Assembly: GCA_003116995.1 (NCBI GenBank)
Contig: BDSL01000007.1
Coordinates: forward strand, 868,001 to 932,000
From: Yamagishiella unicocca
Taxonomy: Eukaryota > Chlorophyta > Chlorophyceae > Chlamydomonadales > Volvocaceae
Direction: 5' to 3'
DNA: 64,000 nucleotides
Positions 26,701 to 38,292 of the stretch are shown here, in pieces. The first letter of the stretch is position 1, and each line of letters starts with the position of its first letter. The notes beneath the pieces were generated by a model, which saw nothing but the letters and a program-made list of their open reading frames with translations, made no database searches and was not told the origin of the DNA. The position numbers and the translations under genes are program-made.

Positions 26701-28339
26701 CCATACGCCTGCGAAGCTGACAGTCTCCAAAAACTCTGAAACATTCCCGAAATCCAAGCTTTACGGCGCCTTCTCAGCGTCGGTAAGTTGGGATCAGCAC
26801 CAGCAAACGCAGAGAAGAAAGTACATTCTCCGGCGCTCAGGCATGTACCGCAGGCACCATACGGCGTCTTCCGCTCACGGAACTGCTGCCAACCGTGTCG
26901 GAGCGGTTAGCCACGTATCCGCGCTGCTAGGTCAGCAGTCGTGGAGCATACCCCGTGGTGCCCCTGCCATACCTGCCGGAGAAACACTACGAGTAATCGA
27001 ACCGAAAGCGCCAAACCATAATACCGTATCCTACTGCACTAGGCAAATCTACCGTCACCAGCATCCGCAACGCTAACAGCACGACAGTACGACACTATTC
27101 CCAACAGAGCAGGCCTCAAACCGTCGAGGCCCTGCCATGGGCCGCACTGCGGACCCATCGGCCAGCGCACAATGTAGGTACACGCCAAGCAACTCGAAAA
27201 AAGGTGAGCCGGTGGGGCCACAGTGCTTCAAAGGCACAAGGAAACATACCTGGGCCTTCACAAACGTAGACGAACCAGACAGCCGTCGTCGCGGTTACGC
27301 AGACTATGCCAAGGTCTGCTCAAGCTATAGACACCGCACTCAACAGCGTACAGGCAACAGACTGCGTCACACGACTCTTTGCACGTACGCTGGTGCATTA
27401 ATGAACAGCGCGCTGCGTGTATCACGAATGATAACCAGCGCGACAGCCGGTCGGTTGATCACGACGCAGGAGTCAGGATTGCGCGGCCGCCGCAAATATA
27501 TTATTCGGCGCAAACACACTTACGGGCGTTTTCCTGCTGACCCGCCTGTCGTCTTACGGCCACCCTAAACCGCGAAAGGTGTCATACCGGGCTCAACCCA
27601 ACAAATACCCAAAAGCTCAAGTACGACCAAAGTGAAATAGTGGGCGGAACTGCCCGGCAGGAAAGGGAGCATGATGCCGTACCGCACGGCCATACGGTGG
27701 CTGGATTAAGATGGCGCTTCGCGGGAAACTCCTCAGAAAGCTACGAGGTACGTGTGCTCCACAAGTGGGCAGACAGACAGCGCGGCTCACCATCGGATAC
27801 CTTTATGAGCAGGGGTGCCTGCCGCAGTTAAAGAATGGAAATTTAACTCTCGCGCAACCGCCTCCTGCCTTGTCGCTGCTGACTCTGACTCGCCCCGCAA
27901 CTACACATTTTCCCGCGTCGCAAGGTGCCGTACCGTTGCACGGACCTAACAACCCACCCACAGCACGCCATGTAGCTGCCCAACTGCCAGAGAAGACAAC
28001 CCCAATCGAAACCAACCCGCCTGCAACGCCCTGCGTCGGCGCTCCACTGTCCATAAATTGTGTAGAGCAAGGTAAGCCACTGCTTCCCGCCCCACGCCGG
28101 GCTGCCAAGGCCACCATGCATTTCTTTACAGCGCGAACGACCAACAGCCTTCCCCTGAAACACGGGCACCCTGCACCCGACCTTGGGTCCATCGCCTTGC
28201 AACCTTCGCCTCAAACACTGGTTCCAGCCACCCCTGAAAATCAACACCCAGCCAGCTCCAGACACCCGCTCGAAAGCTACTAGCTCGGCATACAGCAGTG
28301 CAGCCGGCACCCACCCCCCAACGCACACTCAATTAGGTG
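23773..28339. other. 4.6-kb gap with lower GC, no gene supported
   Basis: This lies upstream of the OSCA-like start and downstream of the 1,105-codon minus-strand frame. Base composition is more even than in the exons, frames are short and random-looking on both strands, and I find no domain, no long inverted or direct repeats, and no convincing donor-acceptor pairs. It probably holds the OSCA-like promoter and the 3' UTR of the next gene. Decayed mobile DNA is possible but not shown. The 190-codon plus frame at 27711-28283 is antisense to the expected 3' UTR and is not called. Confidence 0.45.
28126..28130 (-). terminator. TGTAA poly(A)-type signal (minus strand)
   Basis: TTACA on the plus strand is TGTAA on the coding strand, about 210 nt past the stop of the 1,105-codon frame. 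TGTAA is the usual poly(A) signal in volvocine algae. Confidence 0.45.
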
Positions 28340-31300
28340 CTACCGACCAACATCGCTCATAGGATTCTGCCACTGCCAGCACTCAGCCCCTCCGGCACCC
28401 GCACCGACGCGCCCATCACCGAAGCTAGCCGGCCGCTGCAGCAGATACGCGATAGGCACCATTTGCAGCTGACCCGAGGGTCCTGCCGCGTAGCTCGGGC
28501 AGTTCGCAGATCCTGGCATAACCCCCGGCATGACTCCAGGCATCAGCTGTCTAGCGGCCGCCAGCGCTGCGACGACCTCCGATGGATCCACGTTGCTGCG
28601 CGTCTGAGCTGCTTGTAAGCCTGCACGCTGCGACTCGTTCCCTGGCCTGCCCTGCGCACCCGGCTCCACCTCCCAGTTGGTGGGTGAACCCATCGAGGCC
28701 GCAGCGTACGTCACAGCGGCTGGCGGAGACGAAGCGGCGGCCGAGGCCGACGAGTGCGGCGCTGGCGGCCGTGGCGTTGCAGGATAGGACGCTGCGCGCA
28801 GCGATAGTAGGTCCGATGAGGCTCCGTTGACGCCGCTGCTGGTTACGGTGCTACTGCAGGGGGTGGTGTTCATACTGGCGGGCGCGGCCGCCGAGGAGCC
28901 GCCGGGGGAGAGCGGCACTAGCGGCGACGACGCAGCGATGCCGCCGCCGCTGCGGGAGCTAGGGCCACCGGGGCCTACAGACCAATTGACGGCGCTGATG
29001 ACGTCCAGGGTAGGGTCACCTGTGGCTGCGGTCGCGAGAATCGGTCCCTGCGGCAGCCGCTGCGCAAAAGGGTTGGCTGCAGCTGTCGAGGAAGCAGGCC
29101 ATCCAGCGGAGTCCAGCCGAGGGCTGTACGGCGGCGTCGGCGCCGGCGTGGCGCCAGCCAGTGAAACCCTGCCAGGGGTGCGTGTAGGACCTGGGCTCGC
29201 CGGAGGTTGGCTTGGGCCGCCGTCGACCGGCTGCGCCGTGTGGTCTGCCTTGAGGAATGGCGCGGCCCACGGGTCGGTACCCAACGTGTACCTGGGAGGC
29301 ACAGCGTTCGTGAAGTCGGAGGAGGTGCAGCGGCCCCACGACACGCCGGCGGCAGCTGCAGTCAAGATACCGCTGGATAGCGCCTGTGTGCTGCCAACTC
29401 CAGGGTTGCCTTCCAGCAAAACTTCAGCGCCCCCGGAAGCGTAGCTGCGCAGCGTCGGCTGAGACGTGGGGCCCCCCATGGCGCTGGCGGTAGCGTTGGC
29501 GCTGTTTCCCAGGAGGCCGGGCCAGGGCGTTGGGTCGCAGGCAGCGGAGGCGCTGGGTGCCCGCTGCGCGGGCATAAGTCGCACGACTGACAACCCCAGA
29601 TGGGCGGTTTCCGGTGCGCACGGCCATGCACAACCGCCCATGCTGCCATTCAGGGCCATGACCTGGCCGTCAACGCCAGTGGTGCTGGTGCGCCCGTGAC
29701 GTCCCGGCCCCGCAGGTGGCAGCAGCATCGACATATTGGCTTGGTGACTGGTCGTAGCGGCCGCATGAGCCACCGCCTGGGGTGGTGGTGACATAACGAG
29801 GCGAAGGTGCTGCTGCTGGGTCTCGTGATGATATCCCACGCTATCCGGGCTACGCGGGGGCAGCCGGAAACCCTCGCAAGCGAACCCGGTCGCGTCGGGC
29901 GACTCCAACGCCTGACGCCTCGGCGGCGGCGGCGGTGGCGGCGGCATGATACTGTACATGTACGCAACTTGCGATGAACTGCCGACGCCGGTGTAACCCA
30001 CGCCGGCGCCCATTCCCGCCATCCCATTTCCAGACGTGGAGTGGGTGTTGCGGTCCGCGCGGCCCCTCTCCACCGGGCTCCTGTAGTCGTCGCCAGCCGT
30101 TCCTCGCGTGGCAGCGGCGCCAGTGCCGCTCATGCTGCCAGGGCGGCTACCGTCAGTGACGACAGCCCTTGGCGAACGCGCACCGCGACCCGCAGCACGG
30201 CGGCCCCCGGGGCTCAACGCCGAACCGGTGCCCGGCGTGCCCGGCGACGCGGGCGGCGCATTGCTTGGCGACGCAAGTGGCATGCCGGTGGGCGTCACGG
30301 GCAGCGACTGTCCGCCAGTCCTACCGCCCGCATGCATACTGCCGTATCCGCCGTGCTCCAGCACGTGCGGGCTCGCCAGCGGCCTCACCACACTGCCTAA
30401 GTCCTCACGGGGATGCACAGCCACCTGCAGCACCCCCGCAGCGCGAAGTAGCCGCCTGCGGCTGGCAGGTGCGAGCAGCTTGCCGCCGCTCTCACCATTC
30501 CCACCGGCGCCGGCCGTCGTCTTCGCTGCTGGCGGCTGCTGGTGGCAGTACAGGTTGGACGCCGTGCCGTCAGGCGTACAGCCATGTGCCATGTCGGCCG
30601 ACGGGCAAGCACCGGGAGAAAGGGGCATTGCGCCGTCACAGCCAGGCGTGTAGCCGCTCGAGGATCCGCTGCCCGGGGCGAACGACTGTCGGTTGCCGTT
30701 GGGGCCGTTGTACGACCGTGAACGCACCACGGATATCGAAGAGGCCTTGGCAACGGCCGCCGCCGCCGCGGCCGCTGCTGCGGCTGCGGCCATCGCGGCC
30801 AGCTCATCACCAACATTATCCTCGGTGGCCGGGCTCACAGCCGTAACATCTGCCTGCGCCAGGGGACCGCTGTCACCGCCACCGTTGTCGCAACCCACAT
30901 CACCGCAACCCGCATCACGCTGCCCTTTGACTGCTCCGAACCGCCCAGCAGCATGCGCCTCTGTTGGGGATAAGGCCTCACGTGTCAGCGAGCGGCTTGC
31001 AACGATGCGCACCGGCAACGTCGACGGCGGCAGCAGTGCCGCGGCAACAGCTGCCGTCGCGCGCATCAGGTCGCCCTCTCCTGCGAGGTCCACAGTGCTT
31101 TCAAGGTCGATGAACCCCGATGTAGCGGTGCCTGCATGGTGGCCGTGCGCCGTGAAACACTTTTGGCGTCGGTTCGCGTTCCGTGAAGTTGGGGTTGCAG
31201 CGGCCGACCCGGTCGCCGACAGGTCCTCGCTGTTTGCGGGCACCGTCTCGACAGCCGCTTGGGAACCATGCTCCTCGGCGTCCGACTTGGGTACGGTGCC

Positions 31301-31657
31301 ACAGGCGCTGGGGTGCAGGTCCGCCGGGGACGCGCATGGCCTGGCACCTTGAGCGCTGGCCGACCCGGAGGCACACCGGCTTCTTCGCCGTGCGCCGCCG
31401 CTTCGAGCGAGGTAGGTACCAGGGGTGGCTTCAACAACAGCTTCAAGGAGTACAAGACCGGCACTGCTACAGCGACCTTCCGCTTCAGATAGAAGACTGT
31501 TGCCCCAGGTAGGGCCCGTGTCACTGATGTAACTGGTGCCGCCGCTGCAATCGTGGCGGATAGTGTAAAATGACGCTGATTGTACATGGCTGTTGAACTG
31601 TCCTTCAGACGCAGCCCTCGACACAGCAACATCCCAAAGGTCGGGCTGGTTGGCCAT
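28340..31657 (-). CDS. Large low-complexity protein of unknown function, single exon
   Basis: One frame of 1,105 codons opens at the ATG at 31657 and ends with TAG at 28340. I do not recognise the family. The sequence is rich in Ala, Gly, Ser and Pro with no membrane segment and no signal peptide. Landmarks are an Ala run near residues 300-315, a proline run followed by RRQALESP in the middle, several SP/TP pairs (SPGTPGTG, PTPPYSPRLDS) and a MPGVMPGVMPG duplication near the C-terminus. It looks disordered, perhaps a phosphorylated scaffold or regulator. Support for coding is the length and the third-position G/C bias. Against it, GC-rich DNA can stay open by chance, and every other gene here has introns. 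The true start may lie further downstream, and a 5' exon could be missing. Confidence 0.55.
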   Translation of the reverse strand: MANQPDLWDVAVSRAASEGQFNSHVQSASFYTIRHDCSGGTSYISDTGPTWGNSLLSEAEGRCSSAGLVLLEAVVEATPGTYLARSGGARRRSRCASGSASAQGARPCASPADLHPSACGTVPKSDAEEHGSQAAVETVPANSEDLSATGSAAATPTSRNANRRQKCFTAHGHHAGTATSGFIDLESTVDLAGEGDLMRATAAVAAALLPPSTLPVRIVASRSLTREALSPTEAHAAGRFGAVKGQRDAGCGDVGCDNGGGDSGPLAQADVTAVSPATEDNVGDELAAMAAAAAAAAAAAAVAKASSISVVRSRSYNGPNGNRQSFAPGSGSSSGYTPGCDGAMPLSPGACPSADMAHGCTPDGTASNLYCHQQPPAAKTTAGAGGNGESGGKLLAPASRRRLLRAAGVLQVAVHPREDLGSVVRPLASPHVLEHGGYGSMHAGGRTGGQSLPVTPTGMPLASPSNAPPASPGTPGTGSALSPGGRRAAGRGARSPRAVVTDGSRPGSMSGTGAAATRGTAGDDYRSPVERGRADRNTHSTSGNGMAGMGAGVGYTGVGSSSQVAYMYSIMPPPPPPPPRRQALESPDATGFACEGFRLPPRSPDSVGYHHETQQQHLRLVMSPPPQAVAHAAATTSHQANMSMLLPPAGPGRHGRTSTTGVDGQVMALNGSMGGCAWPCAPETAHLGLSVVRLMPAQRAPSASAACDPTPWPGLLGNSANATASAMGGPTSQPTLRSYASGGAEVLLEGNPGVGSTQALSSGILTAAAAGVSWGRCTSSDFTNAVPPRYTLGTDPWAAPFLKADHTAQPVDGGPSQPPASPGPTRTPGRVSLAGATPAPTPPYSPRLDSAGWPASSTAAANPFAQRLPQGPILATAATGDPTLDVISAVNWSVGPGGPSSRSGGGIAASSPLVPLSPGGSSAAAPASMNTTPCSSTVTSSGVNGASSDLLSLRAASYPATPRPPAPHSSASAAASSPPAAVTYAAASMGSPTNWEVEPGAQGRPGNESQRAGLQAAQTRSNVDPSEVVAALAAARQLMPGVMPGVMPGSANCPSYAAGPSGQLQMVPIAYLLQRPASFGDGRVGAGAGGAECWQWQNPMSDVGR

Positions 31658-34600
31658 TGTTGCCTTGGCACCGGCGAAAGCAGTTCCTGCTTTGCAACTG
31701 ATAGGTCTTGATAGTGATCGTAAACGTCAACTAAGGCCGGTAAACCAGGCGTCTTTCCTGTGCGATAGCCCACATAGCTGAGGTGGAGGGCCGCGGGCCT
31801 CTGCCGGCAAGAAACTGCCCAGAAGACATGTAATACGCTCCAGCAACTGATTTAAAAAGCTTCAGACCAGGCGGGCCCTGACAGATGCGGGGAGCGCCGT
31901 CCTGTATGCAGTGAAGTTTAAAGAGCATAAGCAAAAGACCATATGACATAGAGCATGCCGACGGAAAGCTGTCTTGCACGCATAGGTGACGCTTGGATAC
32001 GCCATACAGGCGTTGAACCCCATACGCCGAAAGAAAGAAAGGCATCCCTGGTGTCCATAACAGAGTGTACGTGCGGCGCAGCCGGATCGAACATACCCTG
32101 AGTCTCAAGCCATCTCATAATCCTCCATTATCCATCAAGGGCACCGACCCCGCAACGCTGCATATTAGCTGTGGTTCGAGATGCAAAACCGCAGCTCCAT
32201 CTCTAAGCTGGGCACGTCCCCATACTTCCGCCTTTGTCTCCTCTCAACCAAGTTTTACACACTACGTATTTGTTGGGTAGGCTAAAGGACACCAGGTTAC
32301 AGTTCGACAGGACCGCGTGCCCATGAAACCTGGATCAGCTCAATGGGACCAAAGCTGACCTAAAATAGTATTGGTGTAGTATGCAGAAGACACGATAGGC
32401 GTACGCCGCAATATGGGTACGGATCCCACGGATCATAATGAAGGTACGATCCATAAAAATACGGGTGGCGGGCCTTGCCCCCATTCCATTGCCTCAAAGT
32501 TGTGAGGGTAGGGATTTTTATGGGGATGGCGGGAGAATGCAGTCCGTTCAGTTGCCATGCCATATACAGCAGTGTCCGATCCTAGCTGTCGGTGACACCA
32601 TACGCCTCGTAATGGATTAAAACCGATGTGCATGCGCGATACCTTATCAATGCCTGGCATGCTGACAGGGATGCGGTCGGATGCCTTGCGAGCGTGGGAT
32701 GCATGACCGCGTCGCGAAACCGCATCGAACGCTGTACTGCGGAAGGGACTATGTTATAAGAAGGCAATACATATAAGCAGACATGCCGCTGGTGTAATGA
32801 ATGACTCAGGTTGTCGTGGTTTGAGCGTGGTGGTGTGACATGTGACGCGTGTGTTAGTAATTGCAGGAAGGGAAGTATGTTACGGTAACATGAACCTATG
32901 GAATGCGCTTTTTGGGTGGAAAAGTAAGCTTCCAGAAGCATCAGGATGTGGAAACGTTGTTGCACCACGAGACTCCCTGATTTCCCTTGCAGCCCTAGCG
33001 CTTCCCTGCTGTCATTAGAGCCGCACGTCCCAAGTCTACTCAAGCATCCCGCTAGGGTGCCCTCTTGATAATGTCTCGAGGGGCCCGCCGATTTCACTGA
33101 AGCTGATTATGGAGCGTTTCGCCAATCTTGAATGACTTAGTCTCGTGACGCTGCGTAAGGCGTCGTGATGGCGTTGGCCAGCTGGGTCGGTTACAGATGG
33201 TACTCAGGGGTACCCTCCTGAGCACCCACTCGCTACTAGCATCGTCCATTAACTCACCCCAGTATGTCAGACATCTGCCTCACAGTTGCACTCGTTTGGT
33301 GCATGATCAGGCATGGCAGCCCAAACATCAAGTAGTCGCCACGGGGAGACGAGTTACCACTCAGTATTAGAACCCCGAAGCTGGTGTTTGCGTTTACCCC
33401 TCCTTACCCCTTGCCCCTCCTTGTTACTCCTTTGCATTTGCTCACTGAATCGGACCTCAATGGGTCATCCATAGGGACGACTCGACGGCCTCGAAGCAAC
33501 CTAGAAAAACAGCCGCGAACAGCCTGTTTGCCAATTCTTACCATCCTCATTCGTACTGTATAGACGTACCCTGTTTGCTCCGAAGGCGCCAATGGCTCCT
33601 AGTTGCCCTTATCAACCACTAGCTGGTAGACTGTAGTGACGGGCATTGCTGCTTGATCCCGTGTTGCCGCTGTCGCCCTTCCAATGATGCTACCTGTGCC
33701 TTGTTGTCCCTAGATAAACGGTGTTGCCGCTGTCGTGCACATTGAGGCAGGTTAGTTCGCAGCCAAAAGAGTAACCAGCGCACACACTGAGCTGTATTCA
33801 TGGATATGCTTACTTATCGAAGCTGCGGACCAGGGGATCTGAAGACGCAAGCGAGACCTCCTCGAATGATGTCTGGATGATTAGGTTCCCTCCTGGTTGG
33901 TATCCCGACGTTGCGTCTCGTGGGCTCTTTTGTGGGCAGCGCGTGGGCCCGACCTTTTTCGTGGCGCCGAAGCATAAGTTACGTGTTGGAGGGCAACCGT
34001 CCCTTGGTATCCCGATCGCTGTTCCTAAAGACCTGCGTGTCGTAAGGAGGCATCCAACTGATAAAGACAAGATGTTACAACGTCCTCATCTCCTTCAGCT
34101 CGGGCGAACCTACGACAAGAAGAGGGCCCAGGGAAAGATTGTGTATCGTACAACCCTGTACACCGTCGTCGTACAAGCCATTGAAAGCTCCGCCGGTGAG
34201 AACCAGCTGTCCCTATTTTGTCTCTTTTCATCTCCGGTTGTTTAAGCAACATAAGAGTTTAGTTTGTACTTTGCACCACCCGGATTCCCTTGAGCTGTGA
34301 ATCATGGACTAGCTGGTCGGTAACATGTCCTACCTCCTATGCCCAAGAGGAGCCATGTCAGGAGATATGGAGCGACATGCGAGCGCGGGTATTTCGCACG
34401 GAAGCTGTTCCTCTTTGCGTGAACTTTACGCGCGCAACTCTGTAGACGCAGGGGGCAATCGATGTCGTACGCACGCGCACAGGACGAACGCTGCATAGAA
34501 ACTGCCAAATTTTAATGATGTCGGTATGTGTGTCATTGATACGAAATGATTCTCTATCTTTAAGTTTCGCCTTCGTTCTTCCGGTGCCCCAGTCCTTCAC

Positions 34601-34850
34601 TAGTTCAGCAGCCCAAGTCTACTTGCGGTGAGGCTTGTTAATATTTCCTTTAGCATTTATTTGGCAGTGAGCGAACAGAACGTACATGGACGCTCCGACA
34701 TCGTCGGCGGCATTAGGCAAACTGCAGCATGTTCACCAGACCGTCGTGGCTTGCGATGACTGACGAAATTCAGTACGTGCCTATTGACCACCATGAGACT
34801 TGACGCGTCGTCCTGTCGGCTGTGCATTGTAGGCAGCTTTGTCGGCTCAA
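31658..34850. other. 3.2-kb gap between divergent genes, no gene supported
   Basis: It should contain the promoters of the 1,105-codon gene (-) and the Barentsz-like gene (+). Composition is less GC-rich than the exons and frames are short. The best open frame, 122 codons at 33877-34245, lacks the local codon bias. The 15-mer GTGTTGCCGCTGTCG occurs twice, near 33662 and 33720. Nothing else is recognised. Confidence 0.45.
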
Positions 34851-37800
34851 ATGTCAGCCGACGTTGCTGAAGATGAGGCTGTGTTGGACGTCAGAGTACC
34901 CACGCGGAGGCGTCGTGCAAGCGATGATGAGGGCGAGGAGGCTGAGTTCCACGACGCCGCCGAGTACGCAGCTTCCGTTGCCGACAGTCAAGGCCACGGG
35001 GACACCCACGGTGCTGCAGAGCCAAACGGCGAGGATGATCATGTTATGCCTGACGGAGAACCAGTAGGTAAGTTAATTCAACGTCAGTCAAGGATGTTTC
35101 CTGGCGTCAGGTCAAGGAGACAGGTTGAGTATAGCTTACTCCATTACCGCGCTTATTTTCTGCGTGTTAGGTTGTGCTTCAACATAACCATGCTTGACAT
35201 TGTCGTTGGACGGGCCACTTTTCTAAGAGGACTTGCGGCCTAATTATCGTGAGATCTACTCTCTATGCAGGTGACGAGGAGGACGCTGCGGGGACAGATG
35301 AGGCCCCAGGCGAAGATGATCAGGTAGAGCAGCTTGCAGGCAAAAAGGCTAAGCTGCGAGAGCCGTTTGAGGTGCCCACTTCCGGTGCTTTTTGGCTACA
35401 TGACGACCGTTTCGGCGAGGAGGAGGCCCCGGCAGAAGCCCCGCGGTACGTCTGCCGGTGGGCAATCCTGAGGTTCGAGGCCGATCCTGGCGAAAGGAAC
35501 AGACTATGCGTGCCCGTCTCCTGGGGATAATCTACAACCCCTCTCACATGAACAAGAATCTCCCATGCGCCATAGGAAATCCCGTTCCAGGCTTTAGATT
35601 GCCTCTTTAGGCTGCCGACTGGCCGAGAATGAGCAGCACACGTGTCTTTTTCGTGCAGCACACGTGCCTTTTTCGTGGCGCCACTTCAACATGCACGGGG
35701 TGTCCGGTATTGCAAAGTCATTGCCACGCCTCTTGTGTTGCTGGCTCAGTGTTCCAGCGGAGCGAAAGAACAAGAGCGACACGGATGGCCGCTGGCTGCA
35801 TGACAAGTTCGGCAAGCTGGAGCTTGGCGAGGAGGCGGGGGATGATTCGTCTGAAAGTGCTTTCGTGAGTTGTCGGGTCCATCAGGCACCGCACAACAGC
35901 GACAGTCGATTGTCATAGGAATGCGAAGCCTCCGGTTGACGCCGGCATTGTTTAAATCGTACTTGCATCCCTGCCCGCGTCCAGCACACTGGCATTTCCG
36001 AGCGCAGCAATGTGAAAACCAACCTGCCCCCCTGCAGTCGCACTTTAAGCGGGGGAGAGGCCGGGGCATGCGAGGTGGGCGCCATGGCGGCGGCCGTGGG
36101 CCGCCAATGGGCGGCCGGGGCCGTGGTGGCGGCTTAGGCAGGGGCGGCCACGGCTACGGGTCTGCAAGCGCGGATGGCTACGGATCTGAAACTGGAGAAG
36201 CCGTTGCGGCCGCCGGCCCGGCCGAGCCGCAAGTGGCTTTACCCCAGCGTCCACCGCGGGCCCCGCGGGCAACCCCTCGCAACTTCGCTCCGCCAGCGTC
36301 CTCCTACTCGGACGACGCGGGAGCAGCAGCAGCGCCGCCCTACCCGGGCGGACGTGGACGAGGACGAGGCGTTCGCGGGGGCCGAAGCGGAGAGGTCAGC
36401 GGGCGTGGCCGGCGGGACAGCTTCAACGCACCTGAGGAGGGTGGGCCGCGGGAGGGCGGGCCGCGGGAGTACGGGTCGGGTGCAGAAGCTAGCGGCGGCG
36501 TGTATGGCCGTGGCTATGGCCGCGGGCGCGGCGGTGGCGGCCGGGACGACGGTTTCAGCGGTGCTGGTGGCCGGAACGACGGCTTCCGCGGCGGCGGCGG
36601 CCGGGACGACGGTTTCCGCGGTGCTGGTGGCCGAAGCGACGGTTTCCGCGGCGGTGGCGGCCGGGACGACGGTTTCCGCGGTGCTGGCGGCCGGGACGAC
36701 GGTCCCCGTGTCGATGGAGCGAGCCGTGGAGGCTATGGCAGCGGAGGCCGAGGCGGCAGGGGGTACGGCCGCGGATCGGACTTCTACGACCGCGACTCCG
36801 GGGCAGGAGGCGCTGGCAGCAACGGCGGGACTTTTGAGGCTGGGCGCGGCAGGGGACGTGGCATGGGCAGGTGCGTGAGCAAGGCTACCGGGGTTGGGTC
36901 GGGTGCGTGTGACGGTGCCACAAAAACCGGAAATGATGTGTTTAGCTGGGCTGGGCTGCTCACTCGGAAGGGCGTGTGCATCATGGCCAACGCTGGACCG
37001 GGCGACTTGGGATGGTCGGCTGACGTGGATGTGAGCTCAGGCGCACTCTCGGAATATCCATGCGGGGCGCATGGCACCGTGGGCAGGCGGTGAGGCCTCT
37101 GACCCGCGCTACTAGTGTGAGGGTCAGCATGGCGTGGTCTCGCTGTCGTTGTCGACCATCGGTGGCGGGGAAACAGCGATCTCCGGCCATCAACCTGTGC
37201 TGCACGCCAAGGCGGAGATGGCGGGCGCAATGCATTCATTCAAGATCCGTATAAGCACTTTCCTCGGTTTCTCGCGGTCCGGCCTGAACTGGGATGTCCT
37301 ACCGTGACCACCTTCCCTGGACCAGGCCCCCGCTGGGTGAGGGATACGGGCGTGGCTCTGGCCCTGGCCGTGGCGCCGGTGGTGGACGCGGGCCGCCCCC
37401 CTTCCAGCAGCGCCAGCAGGTCGATACACAGGAGGAGGAATTCCCACCGCTGCCGGGCAGCATGGCCGGAAAGGCGGCTACCGTCAGCCTCATATTGGAG
37501 GCTGATCCCCACACCAGCGGTGGGGCGGGTTCGCGGAATGCGGACGCTGGGCCTCCCGGCATCAGCAGTGTTCGTCGATACAGCAAAATGGCGGGGAAAG
37601 GGGGCGACGGTGGCGGTGGAGCGGCGGCGGAGGGCGGCCGTGCTCGTGGCGGCGGTGGGGAGGGTGGAGGCGGCAACCGGACGAGCAAACTTTCGGCTGC
37701 TGCGCCCACGTTCGAGCCTACACCGCCAGCGGCGGCGGGGCAAGGAGGCAGGCAGCAAGGCGACAAGCAGCAACAGGGAGGGCCACCCCCGCCACAGCAG

Positions 37801-38292
37801 CAGCCGCAGCCACCCCCAGCGCCCTCAGTACCAATGGCGTTCGGCGCGCCGCTACAGCCCATGCCGCCTGTCCAACAATTGCCTCCCCCTGCGCCCATGG
37901 GAGGCGTGCCGGACGCGTATGGCGCGCCGCTACAGCCGCAGGGCCAGCCAATGCAGTACATGCAGCAGCAGCAGCCTCAATCGTACAACATCCCCCAACA
38001 GAGCATGATGGGCGGGCCTCCAGGGATGGCGCAACCAGGGCCACCAGGGATGCAGCCTCAGTACGCGGCAGGAAATGCCGCGCCGTACGGGTCGTACCAC
38101 GATATGGAGACATGGTTTCAGGACGCCTATCAGAAGGCTCTCGCCACAGGCATGGATTCGCAGCAAGCATACAGCGCAGTGCAGGGGTACGTTCGGGGCA
38201 TGCAGATGGCCTTCGAAACGCTAGCTTCGGCTCAGCAGAGGGGCGCCTATCCGGGCGCTCCGCCGTTGCAGGGTCCGCCGCCTGGCCAGTGA
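34851..38292 (+). CDS. Barentsz/CASC3 (MLN51)-like exon junction complex subunit
   Basis: Five exons, all in phase: 34851-35067, 35271-35445, 35750-35864, 36038-36870, 37326-38292, giving about 768 residues. The ATG at 34851 follows an in-frame stop at 34830. Residues 1-100 are acidic. Two parts of the SELOR (eIF4A3-binding) signature are visible: PTSGAFWLHDDRF at 108-120 and DGRWLHDKFGKLELGEE from 143. These match the W/F-x-H-D-x-R/K-F pattern of Barentsz proteins. Residues 170-446 are RGG/Gly-rich with a six-fold 10-residue repeat. Further on, EEFPPLPG lies near 484, a PAM2-like LSAAAPTFEP at about 569-578, and a Pro/Gln-rich end closes with a short helical tail. In animals this subunit clamps eIF4A3 onto spliced mRNA and affects decay, localisation and translation. 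The family call is good; the PAM2-like site is inference. Confidence 0.85.
36539..36718. repeat. 30-bp coding repeat (GGRDDGFRGA), six copies
   Basis: Six contiguous copies of a 10-residue unit, GGRDDGFRGA or GGRSDGFRGG, sit in exon 4 of the Barentsz-like gene. Copies 1, 3 and 5 resemble each other, as do 2 and 4, which points to growth by 60-bp steps. Copy 6 is degenerate at its end. Confidence 0.9.

Noticed and set aside
27711..28283. 190-codon plus-strand frame
   Set aside because: It lies antisense to the expected 3' UTR of the 1,105-codon gene, is Pro/Thr-rich without a motif, and has no promoter or splice evidence.
33877..34245. 122-codon plus-strand frame (MIRFPPGWYPDVASRGLFCG...) in the divergent promoter gap
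   Set aside because: The text looks somewhat protein-like, but codon use is unlike every confident exon here and no neighbouring exon or domain supports it.
35870..37093. 407-codon Gly-rich frame taken as a whole protein
   Set aside because: Its first part and its end are intron. Donor at 36871 and acceptors at 36037 and 37325 place only 36038-36870 in the Barentsz-like gene.
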